Part shown: positions 36,772-43,886 of the stretch, one piece after another
Position numbering within the stretch: the first letter of the stretch is position 1
Layout: each line of letters begins with the position of its first letter
Source of the DNA: Phormidium tanganyikae FI6-MK23
GTDB taxonomy: Bacteria > Cyanobacteriota > Cyanobacteriia > Leptolyngbyales > Leptolyngbyaceae
Assembly (NCBI GenBank): GCA_019359175.1
Contig: JAHHHU010000014.1
Location: 62,001-126,000 of the forward strand
Direction: 5' to 3'
DNA: 64,000 bases
Position numbers and translations under genes: made by a program
The notes under the pieces: model-generated
Seen by the model: only the letters and a program-made list of their open reading frames with translations
What the model was told of the DNA's origin: nothing
Databases searched by the model: none

Positions 36772-37020
36772 CTAGGAGTACGCTTTACTACGATGTTTGA
36801 TCCAATAAATGACGATCGCTTCTTCTTCTAGCTCAAATAGAATGCGGTAGTCTCCGACCCTTAGGCGATATTCTGGGGTGAAGTTGGTCAGGTGCTTTAC
36901 ATCTCCCTGTAAGTTATCTTGCATCAGTTCTACTTTTTCAAGAATGCGAGTTTGTGTCGTGGGTTCCAGTTTCTTTAAGTCTTTAATTGCTTTTGGTTTT
37001 AGGACAACTTCATATCTCAA
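36772..37020 (-). CDS. RelE/ParE-type toxin
   Basis: An 82-residue RelE-superfamily toxin: MRYEVVLKPKAIKDLKKLEP, then LTNFTPEYRLRVGDYRILFEL and a final YWIKHRSKAYS. The arginines of the RLRVGDYRI strand and the late His/Arg fit an mRNA-interferase-type active site. It is intact and paired with the antitoxin directly downstream; it is the only toxin in the island that looks functional. Confidence 0.87.
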   Translation of the reverse strand: MRYEVVLKPKAIKDLKKLEPTTQTRILEKVELMQDNLQGDVKHLTNFTPEYRLRVGDYRILFELEEEAIVIYWIKHRSKAYS

Positions 37021-37115
37021 AGGGTAATCCGTTGGCTATATGCTGGGGCTGCGTGCGTTTCTGAGAGCATTGTAGCGCGATCTCTGTATCTCTCTAGCGA
37101 TCGCAGATTTCCATC

Positions 37116-37136
37116 TATTTCCGTAGCTGTGTGAAG
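37116..37136 (+). repeat. 21-bp repeat block, copy 1
   Basis: TATTTCCGTAGCTGTGTGAA plus a final G recurs exactly at 37561-37581. The wider CCATCTATTTCCGTAGC (37111-37127) recurs at 38418-38434, across the 3' end of the TPR gene. The three copies mark ends or break points of toxin-antitoxin genes. Confidence 0.85.
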
Positions 37137-37211
37137 GACGATTGCTAGAAAACTTGATAGGCTTTTAGCTTTGCTTCTAAAATGGAGCGATGTTAACGGG
37201 CGAACTGAGTG

Positions 37212-37436
37212 ATGGAAGTGCTGAAATTCACGACAACGATCGATGATTCTGGTCGCTTGCATCTGGATATCCCAACAGACTTATCATCTGTGCAAGTAGA
37301 CATCGTGGTGATTCTGAATCCAAGTCCATCTGATTCGGTTCGGGAAGCTTCCTATGATTTTTCGGATTTGGCAGGGCAATTAGAATGGCAGGGAGATGCG
37401 GTGTCCATGCAGAGGACGCTGCGGGATGAGTGGTAA
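37212..37436 (+). CDS. VapB-like antitoxin
   Basis: 74 residues, MEVLKFTTTIDDSGRLHLDI followed by P-T-D-L and a C-terminal tail SMQRTLRDEW. It resembles short cyanobacterial antitoxins that accompany PIN-domain toxins. ATG 37212 (or the preceding ATG 37209) starts it. The reading frame overlaps the start of the PIN gene by 11 bases, so translation is coupled. Its toxin is broken. Confidence 0.72.
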   Translation: MEVLKFTTTIDDSGRLHLDIPTDLSSVQVDIVVILNPSPSDSVREASYDFSDLAGQLEWQGDAVSMQRTLRDEW

Positions 37437-37665
37437 TCGCTATTTGCTCGATACGAATGCAGTATCGGCACTGCTCAAGGGTGAGATTCAACTGGTTCAA
37501 CTGTTGCAAGGTGAAGGATTTGACGATCGTGAATGGGTAGCGATCGTCATTCCTGTTTTGTATTTCCGTAGCTGTGTGAAGCACGATCGCGGTTTGAAGA
37601 AGTCAGTTCAGTCAGGGCGATCGTCTGTAAATCGATTGATGGCTTCAACGATTCCTGCTGAGTAG
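37426..37665 (+). pseudogene. Truncated VapC (PIN) toxin
   Basis: From ATG 37426 it begins with a good PIN-domain N-terminus (YLLDTNAVSALLKGEIQLVQ), including the first catalytic Asp. After EWVAI the similarity stops. The following codons come from the 21-bp repeat block at 37561 and read into an unrelated minus-strand gene. The remaining acidic catalytic residues are missing, so it should be inactive. Confidence 0.72.
37561..37581 (+). repeat. 21-bp repeat block, copy 2
   Basis: Exact copy of the block at 37116-37136, placed exactly where the VapC coding sequence loses its family similarity. It is a plausible recombination junction. Confidence 0.85.
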
Positions 37666-37844
37666 GGTTCTAGGACTGTAGCAGCAACATGGAGGTCAGC
37701 GAGGGCTTGGCTGAATTCCTCTGAGTTTGGATCTGTGGTTTCGAGTTGTTTGATGGCTGCGATCGCGGTTTCGAGTTGAGGTTGGTATTCGCTGATGTGG
37801 CGTTTCAAACTGATGAGGGATTTTTCTAGAGCGGTGGTCATCAT
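37608..37844 (-). CDS. Small helical protein, island gene
   Basis: 78 residues, mostly alpha-helical and acidic: TALEKSLISLKRHISEY, ETAIAAIKQLETTDP, SEEFSQALADLHVAATVLEP. No family recognised. It overlaps the stop of the preceding minus-strand gene by four bases (ATGA), so the two are translationally coupled. It also overlaps the end of the broken vapC on the other strand by 58 bases. Confidence 0.6.
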   Translation of the reverse strand: MMTTALEKSLISLKRHISEYQPQLETAIAAIKQLETTDPNSEEFSQALADLHVAATVLEPYSAGIVEAINRFTDDRPD

Positions 37845-38035
37845 GGTTTGAGTCTCCTTTCTAGTTTGGCGATTTGCTGACGACAGTTTGTGACGGTCTT
37901 TTCCCAGTGAATGATGAGTCCTTGATCTTGCGCGTCTAATGGCTTTTTCTGCTCGGTTTCAATCTTCTCTAGGTGTTCTGCTAGTGCCCGACGTTGCCCT
38001 TCAAGCTGCTTACGATAGTCTTTATTCTTGGTCAT
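37841..38035 (-). CDS. Small coiled-coil protein, island gene
   Basis: 64 residues with heptad character: KDYRKQLEGQRRALAEHLEK and a C-terminal CRQQIAKLERRLKP. No catalytic motif. Coupled to the 78-residue gene after it and overlapping by four bases the end of the phd remnant before it. The pair could be a small complex; function unknown. Confidence 0.6.
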   Translation of the reverse strand: MTKNKDYRKQLEGQRRALAEHLEKIETEQKKPLDAQDQGLIIHWEKTVTNCRQQIAKLERRLKP

Positions 38036-38315
38036 ATTGTTACGATATCGCTGTAAGCTCTCATTCTTGGTTCAGGGTCGGCGGGGTTGAGGAAGCTGTC
38101 TAGGATATCGTCGGGTAGTGGATCGTTGAAGTTGTCTGGAATGGTGAGCTTGTCTGCATGTTGTCCAGGGGTGCGGGGTGTTCGATCGCGGTTTGTGGAA
38201 GGGATGTGATCGATCGCTTGTCCGTCTTGGGAGATGACGATTTCTTCGCCTTCACACGATCGAGGAGTTGGGTGATTTTGGTGGTGGCTTCGGGAAGGGT
38301 GACGTAGGTGATCAT
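38032..38315 (-). pseudogene. Frameshifted Phd-family antitoxin
   Basis: ATG 38315 gives MITYVTLPEATTKITQLLDR, the normal Phd start. Homology then moves to another frame, GEEIVISQDGQAIDHIPSTN, running to a stop at 38032. The total of 284 bases is not a multiple of three, in line with an indel near 38249. No toxin gene lies next to it. It follows the TPR gene by 106 bases. Confidence 0.75.
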
Positions 38316-38417
38316 TGGGAAGGTGATAGGCGCAGATGATGCCTGCATTATATGCGGGATAAAAACGCGATCGCACGCTTAACCAAGAGATACTGGGCGA
38401 TCGACATTCCCGTTTCT

Positions 38418-38434
38418 CCATCTATTTCCGTAGC
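38418..38434 (+). repeat. Repeat block, partial copy 3
   Basis: CCATCTATTTCCGTAGC matches 37111-37127 exactly. Here it includes the last codons and stop of the TPR gene (LRK then TAG on the minus strand), so the other copies may derive from a duplicated 3' end of such a gene. Confidence 0.75.
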
Positions 38435-40113
38435 CATGCGATGAGAAGAACGATCGAGCTTCCAACGCAGACCCAGAGAACCCAATTGATTTTGCGTTTT
38501 GATGTGGCGCGAACTTTGGCTTTAGCAGGAATTGCAGGGGCAGATTGGGGTTGTTTGGTGGCGATGATTTGGTTGAAGGCGTAGATAGTTGCGTCGCACT
38601 CCGCGACCCTGTAATCGAGTTTTAACTCTGCATAAATTTCGCGGGCTTGCTGCAGTGTGGCGAGGGCTTCAAAGCGTCGAGGTTCGTATTTAGCGAGTGC
38701 TAGAGCTTTGCGATGTAAAGAAATTGCTTCGCCATGGCGATCGCCAATTTCACGCCCAATCCCCAAGGACTGTTGGTGAAAGTCGATCGCTCTTTGGTAC
38801 TGTCCTAATGAATTGTAGGCACTGCCTAGACCACCGAGGGAAAATGCTTCGCCACGGCGATCGCCAATCTCGCGCTTAATCTCTAAGGACTGTTGATGAA
38901 AGTCGATCGCTCTTTGGTACTGTCCTAATGAATTGTAGGCACTGCCTAGACCTACTAAAGAGTTAGACTCAAAATCTCGATTACCAACCTCGCGTTGGAC
39001 TACTAAAGCTTGCTGGTAGTACTCAATTGCCCGTTGATATTGTCCTAACAAATTGTAGGCACTGCCTAGATTACAGAGACTACCACCCTCGCCATTGCGA
39101 TCGCCAATCTCGCGCTTAATCTCTAAGGACTGTTGATGAAAGTCGATCGCTCTTTGGTACTGTCCTAACGAACTGTAGGCATCGCCCAGACTGCGGAGCG
39201 AATTCGCTTCGCCACGTCGATCGCCAATTTCACGGGCGATCGTAAGAGACTGTTGGTAAGCCGCGATCGCATCCTCATAGCAAGATTGACCACACAGAAA
39301 GTTACCAAACCTTACAAACACACCTACAAGATCAGATTGATTGTTTAGTGTTTCATACCGATGAATAGCATTCTGAAACGCATTGATCGATCGTTGCCGT
39401 TCTTGCTCTAAATTCTTTGCTTCGCCGTTTGCAATCCGATTCGCGTAAACCTGCCCTAATTTGTCATACAGCGTTGCTAAATTTGCTGACTCTGGCGAGG
39501 TTGACTCTAGTTGCTCAATCTCTGAAAGCAACTCTTCTAGTGGAGGCAAAAACTCCTGATCCGGCTGAGTTTGGAACTGTTGCCGAATCGTATCATCCCG
39601 AACCGGAACTTCTTCTACTTCCTCCGAAGCAAACCGCAACACTGCTTTACGCCAACTCCAAAAATCCGGTGCTTTGCGGCTCATCTCTCGCAAAATTCGA
39701 TGCGTCACCCAAAGCACGATCGGATAATGAAACTCCCGCAACCCCTCCCGCGTCCACTGCAAATAGCCAAAAAACTTATCCAGATCGCTCTGCGCTTCCT
39801 CCTCCCGCATCTTCACCCGCAGCAACCACTCCGCCCCCGTCACCGTCACCACCGCTCGATCTCCTGATTGCAGATTCAGCTTCGCCAACCCCGATCGCAA
39901 ACTCGGTTCCGTTCCCAACATAACCCGACTCGATCGAATCTTTGCCGATCGCGCCTCTGCCTCATAGCGCTCAACTACTCGCTGCCGCAGTCGCAAATCA
40001 TCACACGCCACCACAATCAGCGACAACCGATCCTGAGTGTTTTCAATCAGCGAGATCAGGCTGTCATAGGTTGCTTCATTCTCTGACGTAAACCGCTCAA
40101 GCGATCGCGACAT
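38422..40113 (-). CDS. Tail-anchored TPR protein paired with an ATPase
   Basis: 563 residues. Residues 1-190 form an alpha/beta domain without a P-loop (LIVVACDDLRLRQRVVERYE, AVVTVTGAEWLLRV, YPIVLWVTHRILREMSRKAP), like a degenerate NTPase. Residues about 265-475 hold TPR repeats with a 40-residue period (SLGQYQRAIDFHQQSLEIKR), several nearly identical in DNA. The C-terminus is a single membrane anchor (NWVLWVCVGSSIVLLIAWL). It overlaps the ATPase gene by 17 bases. A sensing or scaffold role for the ATPase is inferred. Confidence 0.8.
   Translation of the reverse strand: MSRSLERFTSENEATYDSLISLIENTQDRLSLIVVACDDLRLRQRVVERYEAEARSAKIRSSRVMLGTEPSLRSGLAKLNLQSGDRAVVTVTGAEWLLRVKMREEEAQSDLDKFFGYLQWTREGLREFHYPIVLWVTHRILREMSRKAPDFWSWRKAVLRFASEEVEEVPVRDDTIRQQFQTQPDQEFLPPLEELLSEIEQLESTSPESANLATLYDKLGQVYANRIANGEAKNLEQERQRSINAFQNAIHRYETLNNQSDLVGVFVRFGNFLCGQSCYEDAIAAYQQSLTIAREIGDRRGEANSLRSLGDAYSSLGQYQRAIDFHQQSLEIKREIGDRNGEGGSLCNLGSAYNLLGQYQRAIEYYQQALVVQREVGNRDFESNSLVGLGSAYNSLGQYQRAIDFHQQSLEIKREIGDRRGEAFSLGGLGSAYNSLGQYQRAIDFHQQSLGIGREIGDRHGEAISLHRKALALAKYEPRRFEALATLQQAREIYAELKLDYRVAECDATIYAFNQIIATKQPQSAPAIPAKAKVRATSKRKINWVLWVCVGSSIVLLIAWLRK
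38748..39227. repeat. 120-bp tandem repeats coding for TPR units
   Basis: Four copies with a 120-base period share the core CTTTGGTACTGTCCTAA and most flanking bases. The copies ending near 38830, 38950 and 39190 are almost identical, while the third (near 39070) is diverged. High DNA identity points to recent expansion and likely copy-number change by recombination. Confidence 0.85.
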
Positions 40114-41338
40114 CGATCACCCCCTCCTGCACTAGCAAATCGTACACAATCGGATTCAAGTCATACCAGAGCAGCGCATTGCGATACTCCAACACATACA
40201 ATCCATGCAGCAAATCCAAAAACCGCTGACTCTCCGTATCTTGAGGCTTAAACTGCTCATAAATCAGCTTCAACGCCTCAAAATCAACCTGCCCCAGCAC
40301 TTCCGCATACTCAATCTGCAACTCCTCGACTACGGCTTGGAGAATCTGACGATCGACGATTACTTCAGGCTGATCCAACTGCTGCCGCCGCATCTGTCCG
40401 CGAATGTTCTGCATTGCTTTATCACAACAGCGATCGCTAATCCGAATCAACTCCCGCAACACGCCTCCGCTCAACAAAATAATCTGCCGCTTTACTTCCG
40501 GTTCCATCAAGCCTGAAGGCAAGCGTCGATCGAGAATCTGGGCAAACACCTGCACACAAGACTCATCTGGGGTGCGATTCGGCTTTCTGACGATCGCTTT
40601 GCTAAAAAACTTCGCCACCCGCATCGTATGAATCTTGTTGACATAGGTAGTGATGCTTGTCTTGAGCGAAACCTCACGCAGCGTCGCGATCGGAACTGTG
40701 TAGAGAATCCGACAGTTTGGATCGAGCAGTGATTGAATGTTCTTGCTAAAAAGCGTCTCCGTCACACTCAAGTCCAGCTTGTCCAAGTCATCAATAATCA
40801 CCAAGACTTGCTGATTTGTGGCAAGCTCGATCGAGGCTTGAAGATGATTAATTTGAGCAACCAAATCGGAAGTCCGCCGCGCAAACTCGATCGAAATCTC
40901 CTGACGAATCACCGAATTGATTTTTAGCTTTGATTTGATCTTGGCTAAAAACTCCAGAATCACCGGAATCCCACCTTTTACCGTCCCTTCTACATTCGTC
41001 TCAATTTCTGCTTCGACCGCTTTCGATTCAGTCTGAGTATGCTTACCCAACCAGCGATAAAACTCTTTTTTGGTTCCCGGTTTCAACTTAATCGATCGCT
41101 GTTCCGCCGCTTCAAGTAACTGCAACGCCATCGAAAACAGAATGTTGACGTGATCCACCGCCGAGCGCTCGATCGTATCTGCGATTGAAAACATCACCAT
41201 AAAATACCGATTCGTTCCTCTCAGACGAAACCCCAACTCTGCCAACAACGTCGATTTGCCGCAGCCCCGATGCCCCGTAAAAACCAGCTTATTATCCCGC
41301 GACGCACAATCTTCGATCGCTTGCTCCAATTCATCCAC
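40097..41338 (-). CDS. STAND/AAA-like P-loop ATPase, N-terminus disrupted
   Basis: 413 residues from GTG 41338. Walker A is KLVFTGHRGCGKSTLLAE and Walker B is QQVLVIIDDLDKLDL. The region LYTVPIATLREVSL and a sensor-like RELIRISDR follow. The natural N-terminus begins at ATG 41472 (MPSLEALQHRLELFREAGRN), but that frame ends at a TAA created by the inverted repeat at 41346-41407. The GTG start could still give an almost complete ATPase. It is translationally coupled to the TPR gene. A defence-like or signalling ATPase role is inferred only. Confidence 0.78.
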   Translation of the reverse strand: MDELEQAIEDCASRDNKLVFTGHRGCGKSTLLAELGFRLRGTNRYFMVMFSIADTIERSAVDHVNILFSMALQLLEAAEQRSIKLKPGTKKEFYRWLGKHTQTESKAVEAEIETNVEGTVKGGIPVILEFLAKIKSKLKINSVIRQEISIEFARRTSDLVAQINHLQASIELATNQQVLVIIDDLDKLDLSVTETLFSKNIQSLLDPNCRILYTVPIATLREVSLKTSITTYVNKIHTMRVAKFFSKAIVRKPNRTPDESCVQVFAQILDRRLPSGLMEPEVKRQIILLSGGVLRELIRISDRCCDKAMQNIRGQMRRQQLDQPEVIVDRQILQAVVEELQIEYAEVLGQVDFEALKLIYEQFKPQDTESQRFLDLLHGLYVLEYRNALLWYDLNPIVYDLLVQEGVIDVAIA

Positions 41339-41345
41339 CAGCGAT

Positions 41346-41407
41346 GCTTGATCCGTTAGTGACTTCCCAACCGCTCCAGCGCTTCGGAAGTCACTAACGG
41401 ATCAAGC
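41346..41407. repeat. 22-bp perfect inverted repeat breaking the ATPase reading frame
   Basis: Bases 41346-41367 and 41386-41407 are perfect reverse complements with 18 bases between. On the minus strand the first arm met (41407-41386) encodes the sensible NLQLDPLVTSE segment. The second arm reads GGAAGTCACTAACGG, giving a stop in frame and replacing the expected continuation. It looks like a templated inverted duplication. Confidence 0.9.
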
Positions 41408-41472
41408 TGGAGATTGCGCCCTGCTTCTCGAAAGAGTTCTAGACGGTGTTGTAGAGCTTCTAAACTCGGCAT

Positions 41473-41916
41473 ACGATCGCGTTTCCATTCATTAGCTTTC
41501 CTATTGTATTCGGTTGGAAAGCGCCTGAGACTTCATGGAGCGAGAGAATCTACTTTGAACATACGGCGAACATTAGCGAGTTCGCGCTATCGATTCTCTC
41601 TGTCGTCACGAAGCTCATCCCCGATACCGTGAAGCTCACCATCGATACCGTGAGGGTCGCTGCTGTCATCGATACGATGACGACCTTCTTCGTGAAAACC
41701 GCAACCGATACCGCGAACGTCGCAACATTCGCCGCGAACATTGCGATTTTTTCAGTGAAGCTACGAATTACAGTCAAACCCCTGCGGAAAATCAGGAGAC
41801 GCGATCGCCAATCTTCTCGAAAACAACACACGCTTTTGCGCGAATCACTCAACTCATTTGCAAGTCAAACAAGACAAACTAGCACTGTCAACCCACTACA
41901 AGGGAGCATCCAAAAA
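41473..41916 (+). other. Gene-poor region with degenerate repeats
   Basis: Between the ATPase start and the next plus-strand gene. Around 41605-41750 the sequence repeats imperfect ATCGATACCGTGA / ACCGTGAAG / GCGAACGTCGCAAC units. Both strands stay open here, giving hydrophobic frames (TDTANVATFAANIAIF in plus), but I see no family and no ribosome-binding site, so I do not call a gene. Confidence 0.5.
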
Positions 41917-42306
41917 ATGCCACGCGCCCAAAGAACATCCCGTATTCTCGATAAAGGACAACTGCGGATTCTGAAGCTCAAAGCGATTGATCCTTACATG
42001 AGCTTCGGCAACGATCGCAATCTCTCAACTCTGAGCACGCAGATCGAGGAGCTACACACCAAATTGAATGAATACAACACCACGATCGCCGCGCTCGATG
42101 TGGCAAAACAAGAGCTTGATCAGATGGAACGCAGCATGGGCGATTTGCTCGATCAACTACTCAACGGCGTGAGTGCAAAATATGGCAACGATAGCCGTGA
42201 ATACGAGATGGCAGGCGGAACTCGCAAAAGCGATCGCGTTCGCAAAAGTGCCCAAACGCGCAGGAGAAGCGGTGCAACGAAGAAGACGATCGCGGCGAAC
42301 AATTAG
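41917..42306 (+). CDS. Conserved-looking cyanobacterial small protein
   Basis: 129 residues from ATG 41917, preceded by AAGGGAG at Shine-Dalgarno distance. It has a basic N-terminus (MPRAQRTSRILDKGQLRI), an acidic helical centre (STQIEELHTKLNEYNTTIAA), then LLNGVSAKYGNDSREYEMAG and a very basic tail (DRVRKSAQTRRRSG). The AKYG.dS.EYEMAGG motif is one I associate with short cyanobacterial proteins of unknown function. The longer open frame upstream lacks support. The tail suggests nucleic-acid contact; this is speculation. Confidence 0.75.
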   Translation: MPRAQRTSRILDKGQLRILKLKAIDPYMSFGNDRNLSTLSTQIEELHTKLNEYNTTIAALDVAKQELDQMERSMGDLLDQLLNGVSAKYGNDSREYEMAGGTRKSDRVRKSAQTRRRSGATKKTIAANN

Positions 42307-42467
42307 CGATCAAATTAGGAAGATAGGGAACTACTCCCTATCTTCACTCCGGAAGAAATTTGAACTAGATAAAGTGTGGGAAAGTTTGCCAGATTGATAT
42401 CACGGTAACAATACGTCGAGAAGAACGAACCCGCGTACAGTTGAGAGTAGCGCCGTTTTCAGATTTT

Positions 42468-42773
42468 ATGCTGAACATCCCAATTTCAGATCAATTGTTA
42501 CCGTTTATCGAAGAGCAAGCAGCAAGGGCAGGCTTCACAACGATCAGTGACTACATTCAGGATTTGATTTTGCAAGAGCAGAAGCGGGTAGAGTCATCAC
42601 AGAGCAGAAAAATAAACGATCGCGCGGCTGTGTTCTCCACTGACCCAATTGAATTAATGCAGTTGTCGCTGGAAGAACGTCGGAAAGCATTAGAGATCCA
42701 AGCAGCAGTGGATGGTTCAGCATTACGAGCAAGACGAAGAGTGGAGAGCCTTTACGGCAGGAGATATCGTTGA
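42468..42773 (+). CDS. Ribbon-helix-helix-type antitoxin-like protein, orphan
   Basis: 101 residues from ATG 42468. Residues 1-40 (MLNIPISDQLLPFIEEQAAR then AGFTTISDYIQDLILQEQKR) match the ParD-like DNA-binding start of many cyanobacterial antitoxins. The second half (IELMQLSLEERRKALEIQAA) does not follow the usual C-terminus and resembles the tail of another antitoxin class, so it may be a fused or chimeric antitoxin. No toxin gene follows; the next gene is convergent. Confidence 0.65.
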   Translation: MLNIPISDQLLPFIEEQAARAGFTTISDYIQDLILQEQKRVESSQSRKINDRAAVFSTDPIELMQLSLEERRKALEIQAAVDGSALRARRRVESLYGRRYR

Positions 42774-42808
42774 GTACCAACCCTAGCTTACTCAGATCGT
42801 AGGCTCGA

Positions 42809-43213
42809 TTATTCGATTGCTGCTAAATTCCAATCTTCTCCGCTCTGTTGTGCCAAGCTCCAAGTCTGAGTTTTACCCTCAGTTTTGTGTTGTAGATATA
42901 CATCGAAGGCATTATCGACTTGTTTGTCTTGGCGCTTCGATAGCTTGAGCGTAAAATCATACACACCCTTAACGTGATAGCTATCAATGCCCTCGATTTT
43001 GAGCGGACTTTGCTCGGTGACTTTGACGCGATCGACAATCACTTTCGGAGCCGAGGCTAACTTAATCTGCTGACTAATTTCTTGCTGAGTTTGATCGACC
43101 GAAATTGCGATCGCTTTTTTCAACACTGCTCCCGGAACCGAGTATCGCCCACCACACGCAACTAAGCCAATTGCCAGGACAATCGATAGGATAATCTGTA
43201 TCGGTCGTTTCAT
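42809..43213 (-). CDS. Lipoprotein of unknown function
   Basis: 134 residues with a lipoprotein signal (IQIILSIVLAIGLVAC, lipidation Cys about 20) followed by a soluble alpha+beta domain (QEISQQIKLASAPKVIVDRV, HVKGVYDFTLKLSKRQ, KTQTWSLAQQ). It should be anchored in the envelope. No family recognised. It is divergent from the O-methyltransferase gene with starts only 13 bases apart, so each promoter must lie within the other gene. Confidence 0.82.
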   Translation of the reverse strand: MKRPIQIILSIVLAIGLVACGGRYSVPGAVLKKAIAISVDQTQQEISQQIKLASAPKVIVDRVKVTEQSPLKIEGIDSYHVKGVYDFTLKLSKRQDKQVDNAFDVYLQHKTEGKTQTWSLAQQSGEDWNLAAIE

Positions 43214-43226
43214 GGTCTTAGCTCCT

Positions 43227-43886
43227 ATGTTTAAGCAAGCGTTTGGTGTCGATGAGTCTCTCTACCGCTATATTCTCTCAAACTCAGGGCAAGAATCCGA
43301 CATTCTCGCCCAACTTCGCGAAGAAACTGCACAAATGTCTCAAGCTCGAATGCAGATTTCGCCCGATCAAGGTCAATTTATGGCGCTGTTGGTGCGATTG
43401 ATGCAGGCGAAAAAAGCGCTGGAAGTTGGAGTCTTCACGGGATACAGTTCGTTGTCTGTAGCGATGGCACTGCCGCCCGATGGAAAGCTGATCGCGTGTG
43501 ATGTGAGTGAAGAATATACTGCGATCGCGCGTCGGTACTGGGCAATGGCGAATGTTGCAGACAAGATCGATTTGCATATTGCACCTGCAATCGACACGCT
43601 CGATCGCTTACTCCAAGACCAAGCCGGAACCTTCGATTTTGCCTTCATCGATGCGGATAAAGGGAACTATGCGAACTACTACGATCGAGCCATTCAACTG
43701 GTGCGATCAGGTGGACTGATTGTGATCGATAACGTTCTCTGGTCAGGGCGAGTTGCAGATGAAACCGATCACGATAAGATTACCAACACGATTCGCGCGT
43801 TCAACACCAAAGTCGCGCAAGACGATCGCGTATTTGTGAGTGTGTTACCGATCGCGGATGGATTAACGTTAGCGCTGAAGCAATGA
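43227..43886 (+). CDS. Class I SAM-dependent O-methyltransferase (CCoAOMT-like)
   Basis: A 219-residue methyltransferase of the caffeoyl-CoA O-methyltransferase type. SAM-binding motif LEVGVFTGYSSLSVAMALP, metal/catalytic FAFIDADKGNYANYYDRA and GGLIVIDNVLWSGRV are intact. It methylates a catechol or related phenol with a divalent metal; the substrate is unknown. Two in-frame ATGs, 43212 and 43227, are possible; I prefer 43227 because the first overlaps the divergent gene. Confidence 0.9.
   Translation: MFKQAFGVDESLYRYILSNSGQESDILAQLREETAQMSQARMQISPDQGQFMALLVRLMQAKKALEVGVFTGYSSLSVAMALPPDGKLIACDVSEEYTAIARRYWAMANVADKIDLHIAPAIDTLDRLLQDQAGTFDFAFIDADKGNYANYYDRAIQLVRSGGLIVIDNVLWSGRVADETDHDKITNTIRAFNTKVAQDDRVFVSVLPIADGLTLALKQ

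Noticed and set aside
41550-41852. Minus-strand hydrophobic 100-aa frame
   Set aside because: Repetitive sequence open on both strands, no ribosome-binding site and no known family.
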